Source: Micromonospora parathelypteridis | Lineage (GTDB): Bacteria > Actinomycetota > Actinomycetes > Mycobacteriales > Micromonosporaceae | Direction: 5' to 3' | Assembly: GCF_014201145.1 (NCBI RefSeq) | Contig: NZ_JACHDP010000001.1 | Location: 3,410,001-3,474,000, forward strand | Length of the DNA stretch: 64,000 bases | Part shown: piece after piece, positions 25,280 through 33,988 of the stretch | Numbering within the stretch: the stretch's first letter is position 1 | How the letters are laid out: each line of letters opens with the position of its first letter | Made by a program: the position numbers and the translations under genes | The notes under the pieces: model-generated | What the model was told of the DNA's origin: nothing | The model's input: only the letters and a program-made list of their open reading frames with translations | Databases searched by the model: none

Positions 25280-26241
25280 CGGGTAACCACCTGGAGTTCG
25301 TTGATCTGGATCTGCACGATGCCGCTGTCCCGGGTCACCCCGGGGATCTCTCCGGTCTCGCCACCTCCGCGCCAGGTCACCGTCCAGTACGTGGTGGCGG
25401 TGACGTCGTAGGTGCCGGCCTTCTGGTAGCCGTCGTCGTAGCCGCAGTTCGGGGAGGTCCCGCCGGCGCGTTCGCCCGTCGCTTCATACTCGGTGCCGGC
25501 GTTGTAGCAGGTGACGTACTCTCCGTTGCCCATGTCCCAGACGATCCGCTTGACCTCCGCCGTGATTTCGACGGTCACGTCCCGGTCGGTCTCGTCGGCA
25601 TATATCGGGCCGAAGTAGGCGGCGTTCTGCTCGGACCACATCCACACCGGCAGGCCGACCAGGCCAGGGCCGATCCTTTTACGGGGTGCGACCGCCAGGG
25701 GCGCCGGTAGCAGCGTTATCGACGCGAAAGCACGACGGGCCAACTCCTCCGGGTCGGGCGGCGCGCCAAAGCCGGGCGGCGGCTCGTCCAGCAGCACCGG
25801 GACTTCATTGCCGATGTCGTCGCCGCCGTTGCAGGTCTGCACGTACCACTGCTGACCCTCGGGTGCCTCGGCCTGCGGCTCGGCCAGCTTGTAGTAGCAG
25901 CCGTCGTTGCTGTTGAACCAGCCCTTGTGCTCGTCGTAGCAGGGGATGGTCCGCCCGTTCCACTGGCAGCCGCCGCCGCCCCCGCCGCCGCCGGAGTCCC
26001 CACCGCCGTTGTCTCCGCCGCCGCCCGGATCCCCCGGGTTGCCGGGTTCGTCGTCCCAGACGCTGCAGTCGGGCTGGTCGGGTGGGCAGCCGGCGCCCGG
26101 GCCGGCGCGCAGGGCAGCGGCAGCCGGCAGGGTCGCGCTGACCACCAGCAGGAGTGCGAGGCCGATCCCGACGAGTGCCCGCCGAGACGCCGTGGCCCGG
26201 GGGGTGTGGGCCGGAGTGCCGCTTGCTCTCCAGGTCAGCAC
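25276..26241 (-). CDS. Secreted Gly-rich protein of the Tad locus, function unknown
   Basis: A protein of 321 residues with a signal peptide ending near AAAALRA (about 46). A cysteine-containing acidic stretch and a Gly-rich run (about 75-100) follow, then a domain of about 220 residues with paired Cys and many Trp/Tyr (CQWNGRTIPCYDEHKGWF). I do not recognise a family. Coupling to the SAF gene (four-base overlap) and to the lipoprotein gene (seven-base overlap) makes a surface role in pilus assembly likely. Confidence 0.75.
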   Translation of the reverse strand: MLTWRASGTPAHTPRATASRRALVGIGLALLLVVSATLPAAAALRAGPGAGCPPDQPDCSVWDDEPGNPGDPGGGGDNGGGDSGGGGGGGGCQWNGRTIPCYDEHKGWFNSNDGCYYKLAEPQAEAPEGQQWYVQTCNGGDDIGNEVPVLLDEPPPGFGAPPDPEELARRAFASITLLPAPLAVAPRKRIGPGLVGLPVWMWSEQNAAYFGPIYADETDRDVTVEITAEVKRIVWDMGNGEYVTCYNAGTEYEATGERAGGTSPNCGYDDGYQKAGTYDVTATTYWTVTWRGGGETGEIPGVTRDSGIVQIQINELQVVTR

Positions 26242-26801
26242 GGCTGGTCCCGATGCGCCGTGCCGGAGTTGATCAGCCAGCGGCCGTCGGGATATCGGGT
26301 CGCGGTGGCGGTGGAGAGGTGTCTGCTGCCCTTGCTGCCCGGGACCACGCGCTTGTCCTTGGCGTAGACCAGCTGGTAGCCGGTCGTGTCCAGGCAGTCC
26401 TGAATCTCGACGGTGGCCGGCTTCGCGTCCAGGCTGACGGCGGTCACGGTCGGGTCGGACTTCAACGTCCCGGTACGCATAGCGCCGTGCTCCTTAGCCT
26501 TCCGAATGGACAATCGAACCCGCGTGAGAAGTGGATCAGCGAGGAATCGGGACAGTTCCGGCGCGCGCGGATCACTGCGCCCACTCGCCGTCCGCGAGGC
26601 GGCGAGATAACCGGAGTACGCGTCAAGTGCCGCCTTTTCGGCAGCTCGCCGTTCGACGTCGGGATCTGCCCGTTGTCCATCGTCATGGGCTGCCGTTGGC
26701 CGTTCAACGGCCTCCCGCCCGCTGGCGCAGGCGGTGACCGGCACTGCCGCCACGACCGCCAGCAGGCAGATTGCCGCTCGTCTGAGCTGCCGTCCGCGCA
26801 C
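26235..26801 (-). CDS. Putative lipoprotein, first gene of the Tad operon
   Basis: A protein of 188 residues with a lipobox VTAC (about 22-25), predicting attachment to the outer face of the membrane. The rest resembles small NTF2-like or DUF secreted domains (ALDAYSGYLAASRTAS onward), but no family can be named. I chose GTG 26801 because GAGGAGG lies seven bases upstream. A longer frame to 26846 has no ribosome-binding site. It begins the right-to-left Tad transcript. Confidence 0.78.
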   Translation of the reverse strand: MRGRQLRRAAICLLAVVAAVPVTACASGREAVERPTAAHDDGQRADPDVERRAAEKAALDAYSGYLAASRTASGRSDPRAPELSRFLADPLLTRVRLSIRKAKEHGAMRTGTLKSDPTVTAVSLDAKPATVEIQDCLDTTGYQLVYAKDKRVVPGSKGSRHLSTATATRYPDGRWLINSGTAHRDQPC

Positions 26802-27391
26802 CGTCGAGCCTCCTCGTGGTCGCCCGACGCGGTGACGGATCACCACCGCCGGGCATGCGGAAGCGCGCCCGGATCAGCACATCCGGAGCCGTTCATTGCG
26901 CTTCTGCATTCACCGTTACGGATCTTCTACAAATGCAAGGTCCTGTGTCGTCCGGTTGTGAAGGTGAGGCTTGCGTCACACCCAAGGGGCGAGCATAGGC
27001 TGACGCTCGCCGATGCAACAGAGGCAATTCAAGTGAACACTCTCCGTGATGACAGGTGGTGGTGGCGGGTGTCCGCGCTGCGTCCCGCGCAATGGCCGAG
27101 CGAGGGGTCGTCAATGATCGGGCGTCGCCGGGCCGGATGGGGTCCCCTGGGGCTCGATGCTGGTCCCGGGAGTGGGACAACGTGGCCTCATCCCGGCATC
27201 CGCGCGGGGTTGTCGACCGATCGACGAGCTGTCCCGCCCGACGGGGTGCCCGGCCCGGATCCGACCGGGAGCGTCCTCCGGCGGCCGGGTGGGCAGGTCG
27301 CTTTCTGCGCCATCCGCTACACCTCTGCAAGCCTTCCGTCACAATCCGTGTTCGCCCTCGTGGCGGAGCACCGGGGCGCGATGGAGGCGAC
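26802..27391. other. 590-base divergent intergenic region, no gene seen
   Basis: This separates the Tad operon (leftward) from the prepilin peptidase gene (rightward). GC content drops locally around 26895-27035. TTGCGT (26970) followed by TAGGCT (near 26995) is a poor promoter match because of its 19-base spacing. Open frames here have no family similarity and no ribosome-binding sites. It most likely holds the two divergent promoters and their regulator sites. Confidence 0.6.
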
Positions 27392-28276
27392 ATGGCGCTG
27401 ACCGGCCCCCCTGCGGCCGTCCCCGGTCGGGAAAACCCACCCGATCGGAGCCCGGCACCCCCGCCGTCCGGTGGCACGACGCAACCCGCCCACCAGCCAG
27501 AGCCCTCTGAACGTCGCGAACGTTCGGCGGCGCTCGTCCAGGCGGTGGCTCGCGCTCGGCTCTCGACCGTGTGCGCGATCCTCACGGTCATCCCGCTGAT
27601 GCGGATGGCTGCGCTGCGCTACTCCGTACCCTCGGGCGCGCCGAGCCGGACCGGCTGCGACGCCTGCGGCGCGCCGGTCGGCCTGACCCGGCCCTGGCCG
27701 GCGCTCGGTCCGGCGGCCAGGTGCGGGCGCTGCCGGGCACGGGTCGGTCCACCGCCGGGAACTGTCGAGTTGGCCGGGCTCGCCGCGGTGCTGCTGCTGG
27801 CGCTGGCCGTCCCGTCGGGCGGGGCGCTGCCGGCGCTGGCCTGGTGGCTCGGCTGGACGATCCCGGCGGTCTTCGTCGACCTGGCCGTGCACCGGTTGCC
27901 GGACCGGCTCACCCTGCCAGCGGCGGCCGGGACCTGGCTTCTGCTCGGCGTGGCCGCGCTCGATGCCGAGCCGGGGCACTGGCTACGAGCCGCCATCGGT
28001 GGCGCTGGGCTGGCGCTCTTCTTCGCCAGCAGCACGTTGCTGCTCGGCCACCGCGGGTTCGGGCTGGGTGACGCCAAGCTGGCGCTCAGCGCGGGAGCGC
28101 TGCTCGGCTGGTACGGCTGGCCGGTGCTGGTCCTCGGCCTGCTGGTTGCTTTCGGGCTGTCCGCCCTGGTGAGTGTGGGCCTGCTGGCCGTGCGTCGGGC
28201 CCGCTGGAGCACGCACCTGCCGTTCGGCCCGTTCCTGCTGCTCGGCGCGGTGAGCGCGATCCTGCTGGCCGGTTGA
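27392..28276 (+). CDS. Prepilin peptidase (A24 family, TadV/PilD-like)
   Basis: A protein of 294 residues. About 60 N-terminal residues are disordered and Pro-rich; a zinc-like CDAC...CGRC pair (about 90-120) and a multi-helix membrane domain follow. The two catalytic Asp of aspartic prepilin peptidases are D163 (FVDLAVHRLPDRLTLP) and D227 (GFGLGDAKL). It should process the pilin leaders encoded in the divergent Tad operon. The ATG at 27392 follows GGAGG by four bases. Confidence 0.9.
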   Translation: MALTGPPAAVPGRENPPDRSPAPPPSGGTTQPAHQPEPSERRERSAALVQAVARARLSTVCAILTVIPLMRMAALRYSVPSGAPSRTGCDACGAPVGLTRPWPALGPAARCGRCRARVGPPPGTVELAGLAAVLLLALAVPSGGALPALAWWLGWTIPAVFVDLAVHRLPDRLTLPAAAGTWLLLGVAALDAEPGHWLRAAIGGAGLALFFASSTLLLGHRGFGLGDAKLALSAGALLGWYGWPVLVLGLLVAFGLSALVSVGLLAVRRARWSTHLPFGPFLLLGAVSAILLAG

Positions 28277-28297
28277 GGACGACGACCGCCGCCGGGG

Positions 28298-28927
28298 TCA
28301 GGGGCGGGAGCGGCTTGCCAGTTTGGGGACCGCGCGGTCGGCGCGGGTGGTTCGACGGCGTAGCGCCTCGGCGGCCGGGCGGGCCAGGAGCGGGGTTGCC
28401 ACCACGGCGACCAGCGCACCGAACAGCACGCCCACGATGACGTCGTGCGGGTAGTGCACGCCCACGAACACCCGGGAGAAGGCGCCGAGTGCGGCCAGTG
28501 GCAGCGCGACCAGGCCGAGTCGGCGCGACAGCAGCAGCGTGGTCACCGCCAGCGCGCCGGCCACGGTGGCGTGGTTACTGGGGAACGACCAGTCGCCCGG
28601 TGGTGGGCAGGCGCCCGCGATGATCGCCCGGCCGACCGTCCGGCAGGGGCGTTCCTCGTCCACCACCGTCTTGAACCATTCGCTGCCCGCGTACGCCAGG
28701 AGGGCTGGCACCGGCGCGACCAGGGCGAGTGCCCGGTCGTGCGGACCGCCGGACCGGCGGCTCAGCGCGGCCAACAGCAGCAGCGCACCGAGTAGCAGGA
28801 TCACCCCCTCGGTGGCGTGTCCGACGAACCACTGCACCGGCTCTGGGCTGCTGGCGGCGGCGTCGACGACGTCGCGGTACCACTCGGCACTGATCTCCGG
28901 AACGTCCGTGCTGCCGTTGTCGGCCAT
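28298..28927 (-). CDS. PAP2-family phosphatase, integral membrane
   Basis: A protein of 209 residues with five or six helices. The three PAP2 motifs are present: KTVVDEERP, PSNHA (usually PSGH) and SRVFVGVHYPHDV. Such enzymes remove phosphate from lipid phosphates such as phosphatidic acid or undecaprenyl diphosphate at the outer membrane face. The Gly-to-Asn change in the second motif is seen in many actinomycete members. It converges with the prepilin peptidase gene 21 bases away. Confidence 0.92.
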   Translation of the reverse strand: MADNGSTDVPEISAEWYRDVVDAAASSPEPVQWFVGHATEGVILLLGALLLLAALSRRSGGPHDRALALVAPVPALLAYAGSEWFKTVVDEERPCRTVGRAIIAGACPPPGDWSFPSNHATVAGALAVTTLLLSRRLGLVALPLAALGAFSRVFVGVHYPHDVIVGVLFGALVAVVATPLLARPAAEALRRRTTRADRAVPKLASRSRP

Positions 28928-29058
28928 GCGTCACCTCACTTCATGTTCATACCCCGTTCACCTTGGTGACACCCTAGGAACGCGGCAGAGGGCAGCACAG
29001 CCGACGAAGGTCGGGTAGGCGTCACGACCTTCGTCTGCTCAGGTAGGCACACGACCGC

Positions 29059-29532
29059 TCAGTCCGCCGAGGTCGGCGCGGGGCCGCCGGCCATCCGTTC
29101 GCGGACGGCCTCCAGCGCCTCGAAGGCGTACGCCCAGTTGTGGCACTTGAAGCTACGCAGGCCGTCGATCGCCGTGCGGCAGTCGGCGCAGCGCACGCCC
29201 GCGATGGCATCCGGGATCTCGGTGTTGACGTACTTGCGCTCGCCGAGGATGACCGTGGCGATCATGGCCTTGTCGTGCAGGCCGGAGAGCGCCGACGAGA
29301 CGATGTCGAACCAGGTGACCCGTCGGCCGCACTTCGGGCAGTCGGGTTCGTCGCCGCTGACCCAGAGTGGGGCGCCGATGCTGCGCGCCGGCATGCCGAG
29401 GAGCTTCTCCAGCCGCCGGACGTCCGACTCCGGGGTGGTCCAGCGGTGTCGGCCGGGCAGTGATGCGGGCGAGTCGTACACGGCGCGGAACAGGTCGTGG
29501 TCGACCTGCACGGTCTCCCGCTGAGTGGTCAT
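29059..29532 (-). CDS. Zinc-ribbon-like hypothetical protein with two CxxC pairs
   Basis: A protein of 157 residues. CPKC (about 85-88) and CADC (about 128-131) could bind one zinc ion, with extra Cys/His in KCHNW. It has no signal peptide or membrane helix. I do not recognise the family. GAGGAGG is well placed before the ATG at 29532; a longer frame upstream has no support. It is divergent from the methyltransferase gene. Confidence 0.72.
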   Translation of the reverse strand: MTTQRETVQVDHDLFRAVYDSPASLPGRHRWTTPESDVRRLEKLLGMPARSIGAPLWVSGDEPDCPKCGRRVTWFDIVSSALSGLHDKAMIATVILGERKYVNTEIPDAIAGVRCADCRTAIDGLRSFKCHNWAYAFEALEAVRERMAGGPAPTSAD

Positions 29533-29677
29533 CGGCGTCCCTCCTCGTTGAGTCGGTGCCCCCACCGTGGTCAGCGATGACCAAGGGCGCAGCCGGATCA
29601 ACGACACGAGGGGCCAGCGGGTCGTCGCCGCGGGTGCTAGACATCGAGATCCACCCTCGCCGTCGAAGGGATCCCTC

Positions 29678-30466
29678 ATGACCGAACAGCCGGCACCCGA
29701 CGCCACCAGCAAACCCAACGTCGCCCGGATGTACGACTACTTCCTCGGCGGCAGCCACAACTTCCCCGCCGACCGGGCCGCCGCCGACCGGGTGCTGGAG
29801 ATCTTCCCGGAGACCGGGGTCGCCGCCCAGACCAACCGGCACTTCCTGCGTCGAGCCGTCCGGTACGCCGCCGAGCAGGGCGTCCGCCAGTTCCTGGACA
29901 TCGGCGCCGGGCTGCCCACCCAGGACGCCGTGCACGAGGTGGTGCGGGCCGTGGCGCCGGACGCACGGGTGGTCTACGTCGACTACGACCAGGTGGCCGT
30001 CACGTACGCCCGGCAGTTGCTGACCGGCGTGCCCGGCACCGCGGTCGTCCAGGGCGACCTGCGACGGCCGGACGAGTTGCTGGCGCACCCGGACGTGCGG
30101 GCCACCCTCGACCTGGACCGCCCGGTGGCGGTGCTGCTCCTCGCGGTGCTGCACTTCGTGCCGGACGACGACGACCCGTGGGCGGCGCTCGCGCAGCTGC
30201 GCGACGCCACGGTGCCCGGCAGTCACCTGGTGCTGTCCCACCTGACGTTGGACGGCATCCCGCCGGAGTTGGCCGAGCGCGGCCAGGCCGTCTACCGCAA
30301 CAGCAGCGCCCCGCTGGTGCCCCGTACGCACGCCGAGGCGTCGCGCTTCTTCACCGGTTACGACCTGGTGGAGCCCGGACTGGTCGCCACCACCCGGTGG
30401 CGGCCGGACGGCGAGCCGGAGGCCGTGGATTCGCACGGGTACGCGGGGGTCGGCGTCCGCCGCTGA
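29678..30466 (+). CDS. S-adenosyl-methionine methyltransferase (PF04672/DUF574 type)
   Basis: A protein of 262 residues. The start MTEQPAPDATSKPNVARMYD plus YFLGGSHNFPADRAAA is the signature of the actinomycete SAM-methyltransferase group with many paralogues per genome. The SAM site is FLDIGAGLPT, followed by VVYVDYDQVAV. The substrate is unknown for this group. GAAGGGAT lies about seven bases before the ATG. Confidence 0.92.
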   Translation: MTEQPAPDATSKPNVARMYDYFLGGSHNFPADRAAADRVLEIFPETGVAAQTNRHFLRRAVRYAAEQGVRQFLDIGAGLPTQDAVHEVVRAVAPDARVVYVDYDQVAVTYARQLLTGVPGTAVVQGDLRRPDELLAHPDVRATLDLDRPVAVLLLAVLHFVPDDDDPWAALAQLRDATVPGSHLVLSHLTLDGIPPELAERGQAVYRNSSAPLVPRTHAEASRFFTGYDLVEPGLVATTRWRPDGEPEAVDSHGYAGVGVRR

Positions 30467-30542
30467 CCCGTTTTCGCCTCCAGCGGCCCTCCCCGGGTGG
30501 TACGACGGACGCAGGGCGTGCGTGCCACCGGGAGGAGCGCCG

Positions 30543-31703
30543 ATGGCGAGCAGGCCCGAACGGCTGCTGCGGGGAAGCGACGCGCCGCTCAGTGCCTCGT
30601 TCCTGGAGCTCTTCTTCGACCTGGCGTTCGTGCTCGCCCTCAGTCAGTTGGCCGGGCACCTGCTCCACGACCTCACCCTGGCCGGCGCGCTGCGTACCGC
30701 CCTGCTGCTGGCGGCTGTCTGGTGGATCTGGGTGCCCACCACCTGGTTCGCCGACTGGTTCGATCCGGAAACCCCGACCATCCGAGCGGTGCTGATCGTC
30801 GCCACGCTGGGCAGCCTGCTGGCCGGGGTCGCGGTCCCGCAGGCGCTGGACGGGCGGGGCCTGCTCTTCGCTGGCGCGTACGTCGCGGTCCACATCGTCC
30901 GGGGCGCGGTCACCGCCTTCACGCTGCGCGGTCACCCGCGGCAGACCCGGGCGCTGCGGATCCTCTGCTGGTTCAGCGTCTCCGCCGTGCCGTGGCTGGC
31001 CGGCGGGTTCCTGCCGGAGTGGCGGGTGCCGCTCTGGCTGCTCGGCCTCGCCATCGACTTCACCGGTCCACGACTCGGCTGGCCTACTCCACGGATGGGC
31101 CGAACGCCTCGGCAGGAGCTGCACCTCACCGGCGAGCACTTCGCCGAGCGGTACCAGCAAATCATGATCATTGCCCTCGGCGAACTGGTCCTGGTCGCCG
31201 GCCTGACGTACGGCGGCACCCGCCTCGACCTCGCGGAGACCGCCGCCTTCCTGCTGGTCTTCGCCACCTCGGTGCTGATCGGTCTGCTCTATGTCACGCC
31301 CGCCGGACTTCGGCTGGGCACGGCCATCGAGCACGCCGACCCCTCCCGGCTCGGCGTCATCACCGGGTACCTGCACCTGGTGATGATCGCCGGGTTGGTG
31401 GTCACCGCCGTCGGCGCGGAGTTGAGCATCGCGCACCCCACCAGGGCCGGCGACACGACCGCCGTGGTGGTCGTCCTGGGCGGTCCGATGCTGTTCCTCG
31501 TCGGGCGGATCCTCCTCTCGTTGGCGATCCACCAACGCCTCTCCTGGCCACGGGTGGTCGCCCTGCTGCTGCTGGCCGTCGCGGCGGCCGTCCTGCGACT
31601 GCCGCTGCTGGCGGTCAGCGCGGTCGCCACCGGGGTGGTGTTCGTGGTGGCCGTCCTGGACCACGCCGGCATCCTCGCCTACCGCCGCCCTCGACCTAAC
31701 TGA
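30543..31703 (+). CDS. Low temperature requirement A (LtrA) family membrane protein
   Basis: A protein of 386 residues, mostly hydrophobic, with ten or more predicted helices. The N-terminal family signature is ASFLELFFDLAFVLALSQLA. The conserved mid-protein motif reads LTGEHFAERYQQIMIIALGE. The biochemical role of LtrA proteins is not settled. The ATG at 30543 follows GGAGGAGCGCCG. The stop codon lies inside the operator of the following MarR-GNAT gene. A paralogue lies 970 bases further on the opposite strand. Confidence 0.9.
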   Translation: MASRPERLLRGSDAPLSASFLELFFDLAFVLALSQLAGHLLHDLTLAGALRTALLLAAVWWIWVPTTWFADWFDPETPTIRAVLIVATLGSLLAGVAVPQALDGRGLLFAGAYVAVHIVRGAVTAFTLRGHPRQTRALRILCWFSVSAVPWLAGGFLPEWRVPLWLLGLAIDFTGPRLGWPTPRMGRTPRQELHLTGEHFAERYQQIMIIALGELVLVAGLTYGGTRLDLAETAAFLLVFATSVLIGLLYVTPAGLRLGTAIEHADPSRLGVITGYLHLVMIAGLVVTAVGAELSIAHPTRAGDTTAVVVVLGGPMLFLVGRILLSLAIHQRLSWPRVVALLLLAVAAAVLRLPLLAVSAVATGVVFVVAVLDHAGILAYRRPRPN

Positions 31704-31713
31704 CTAAAGTCAG
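31700..31713. promoter_or_regulatory. MarR-type operator before the MarR-GNAT gene
   Basis: CTGACTAAAGTCAG is a perfect inverted repeat (6-bp arms, AA spacer) ending four bases before the ATG at 31718. This is the position for autorepression of a regulator with a leaderless or near-leaderless transcript. It overlaps the LtrA stop codon. Confidence 0.7.
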
Positions 31714-31717
31714 GCTT

Positions 31718-32614
31718 ATGGACTCCGCGCTCATCGCCGCCGTGCGAAGGTTCAACCGGACGGTCACCCAGCGGGTGGGTGCGCTCGACGACGAGTACAT
31801 GGCTCAGGGGCGCCCCCTGGGGCAGGCACGTCTGCTCTGGGAGATCGGCCCCGCCGGCGCCGAGGTCGCGGCGCTGCGGGCCCGGCTCGGCCTGGACTCC
31901 GGATATCTGAGCCGGCTCCTGCGCATCCTGGAGAACGACGGGCTGGTCACCGTGGGACCGGCCGGTCAGGCCGGCGGCGACGGCCGGGTCCGCACCGCGG
32001 TGCTCACCGACACCGGTCGCATCCAGTGGGCCCAGCTCGACCAGCGGTCCGACGACCTCGCCACCTCGATCCTCGAACCGCTCACCGAGCACCGCCGTGA
32101 ACGACTCGTCGCCGCCATGGCCGAGGTCGAACGGCTCCTCATCGGGTCGATGGTCGTCATCGAGCCGTGCCCGCCGAGCGACCCACGGGCCCGAGCATGC
32201 CTGCGGGCCTACGCCCGGGACATCGCACGACGATTCGACGACGGGTTCGACCCCGCACTGAGCAACCCGGTCCACGACGAGGCACTCGTCCCGCCGGCCG
32301 GCGTGTTCCTGCTCGCCACCCTCAACACCGAACCGGTCGGCTGCGGCGCCGTCAAACTCCACCGCGACGCACCCGCCGAGATCAAACGAGTCTGGGTGGC
32401 CGACACCGTACGCGGGCTCGGCATCGGGCGGCGGCTGCTCGGTGAGCTGGAACGGCACGCAGCCGAGCGTGGCGTGACCGCCGTGCGGCTGGACACCAAC
32501 CGCAACCTCACCGAGGCGATCGCGATGTACCGCGCGGCGGGTTATGAGGAGATCGAGCCGTACAACACCGAGCACTACGCCCACCACTGGTTCGAGAAAC
32601 AGCTGCGACGCTGA
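31718..32614 (+). CDS. MarR-family regulator fused to a GNAT acetyltransferase
   Basis: A protein of 298 residues. Residues 1-140 form a winged helix-turn-helix MarR domain (LRARLGLDSGYLSRLLRILE). Residues 150-298 form a GNAT domain with the acetyl-CoA loop VADTVRGLGIGRRLLGELE. MarR-GNAT fusions may couple DNA binding to acetyl-CoA or to modification of a small molecule. The perfect palindrome just before the start suggests autoregulation. There is no ribosome-binding site at the ATG (TCAGGCTT only). Confidence 0.92.
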   Translation: MDSALIAAVRRFNRTVTQRVGALDDEYMAQGRPLGQARLLWEIGPAGAEVAALRARLGLDSGYLSRLLRILENDGLVTVGPAGQAGGDGRVRTAVLTDTGRIQWAQLDQRSDDLATSILEPLTEHRRERLVAAMAEVERLLIGSMVVIEPCPPSDPRARACLRAYARDIARRFDDGFDPALSNPVHDEALVPPAGVFLLATLNTEPVGCGAVKLHRDAPAEIKRVWVADTVRGLGIGRRLLGELERHAAERGVTAVRLDTNRNLTEAIAMYRAAGYEEIEPYNTEHYAHHWFEKQLRR

Positions 32615-32670
32615 CGGCGCAGGGGTCTGCGCTGGCGTCGATCTTCAGGGCGCACCGGTACGCCGGCGGG

Positions 32671-33852
32671 TCAGCCGGGTGGCGACGGCGGCTCGGGCGG
32701 GCGCCCTCGCGCGCGGGCGGCGTCCGAGATGGCGACCCCGGCCAGGACCGCGGTGGCGGCGAGGGCGGCCACGAGCGGCGGTACGAGAAGCATCAACGGC
32801 GTCAGGGCGGCCAACGCGAGCAGCCCGATCGGCCGATCAATGGACACCCGGCTGAAGACCGCGTACTCGAAGCGGGAACGCCCGGCCAGAAACAGCGCGG
32901 GACCGCCGAGGATGACCGCGATCCAGGCCGGTTCAGGATGCCCGAACGGGTGGGCGATGACGAGTTCGGCGCCGACCGCCGCGACGACGACGCCGGCCAC
33001 CATGACCAGGTGGGCGTAGAACGCCGAGAGGCCGAGGCCGGCCGGATCCCGGGATCCTGCGATGGCCGATGCCGACAACTCTCCGGCACGGTAGATGTAG
33101 ATGCGCCAGAGCAGCACCGTGGTGGCGATCGACACCAGGAACGCCGCAGTCCGGTCGGGCGCGAAGCCGCTGCCGCCGAGGGTCGACGCGGAGACCAGGA
33201 TCAACTCGCCCAGCGCGATGATGAAGAACTGTCGGTGGCGCTCCGCCAGGTGTTCGGCCGCGCTCGGCAACTCCGAGGGCGGCGAGCGGCCCAGGCCCGG
33301 TGTCAGGTAGCGGAGTTTCCCCGCCAGATAGTCGATCGCCACCGCAAGCGCCCACAGTGCCTCCCGGGCGGTGCCGTGCACCAGTGCCCCCGCGATCCAC
33401 GGCACGGCAGATACGCAGAACCAGATGACCACCCGTAGGGCGCCGCGCTGCAACTCGTGTCCGCGCAGGGCGATCAGAAGGCCGATGCTGCGACCGACCT
33501 GAACGGCGACGTACGTGCCCGCGAAGACCAGGCCCTGCGCGCCGAACACCGCTGGTAGCGCGACAGCCATCACCAGACTGCCGACCAGAGTCGCGATGAC
33601 CAGCAGCTGAATCGTCGGCCGCTGCGGATCGAACCGGTCCGGCACCGTCGCCGTGCTGCACCAGACCCACCACACCGCCAGCAGCAACACCAGCGTGTGG
33701 AAGGCGCCGCGCCAGGTGAGGTCCTGGCTGAGCACCTGCGAGAGTTGGGTGAGCACGTAGACGAACGCCAGGTCGAAGAAGAGCTCCAGGAAGGTGGCGC
33801 GCTGCGGATCCCCGGGCTTCCGCAGCAGCCTGCCCGCCCTGCTCGTCGTCAT
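32671..33852 (-). CDS. LtrA-family membrane protein, second copy
   Basis: A protein of 393 residues with the same plan as the other LtrA protein of this window: RATFLELFFDLAFVYVLTQL at the start and LAERHRQFFIIALGELILVS in the middle. The two are clearly paralogous but diverged (roughly 40% identical by eye in these blocks), so the duplication is old. It converges with the MarR-GNAT gene. Confidence 0.9.
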   Translation of the reverse strand: MTTSRAGRLLRKPGDPQRATFLELFFDLAFVYVLTQLSQVLSQDLTWRGAFHTLVLLLAVWWVWCSTATVPDRFDPQRPTIQLLVIATLVGSLVMAVALPAVFGAQGLVFAGTYVAVQVGRSIGLLIALRGHELQRGALRVVIWFCVSAVPWIAGALVHGTAREALWALAVAIDYLAGKLRYLTPGLGRSPPSELPSAAEHLAERHRQFFIIALGELILVSASTLGGSGFAPDRTAAFLVSIATTVLLWRIYIYRAGELSASAIAGSRDPAGLGLSAFYAHLVMVAGVVVAAVGAELVIAHPFGHPEPAWIAVILGGPALFLAGRSRFEYAVFSRVSIDRPIGLLALAALTPLMLLVPPLVAALAATAVLAGVAISDAARARGRPPEPPSPPG

Positions 33853-33988
33853 CGGCTCGTCCGCCCCGTGGCCTTCTGCTCGCGTTGAGGGATTCGTACC
33901 ATTCGTACCATGCGGCAGTGCTCACCAACCGGGTCTGCGGCCGTAGTGGTGTTGCGTGCTCGGCTCGGGCTCAGGCCTTCCCTGCGCG

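Noticed and set aside
26893..27591. 232-codon reverse frame in the 590-base gap by the prepilin peptidase
   Set aside because: No ribosome-binding site, no domain, atypical Arg/Ser/Thr-rich composition, and it overlaps the peptidase gene.
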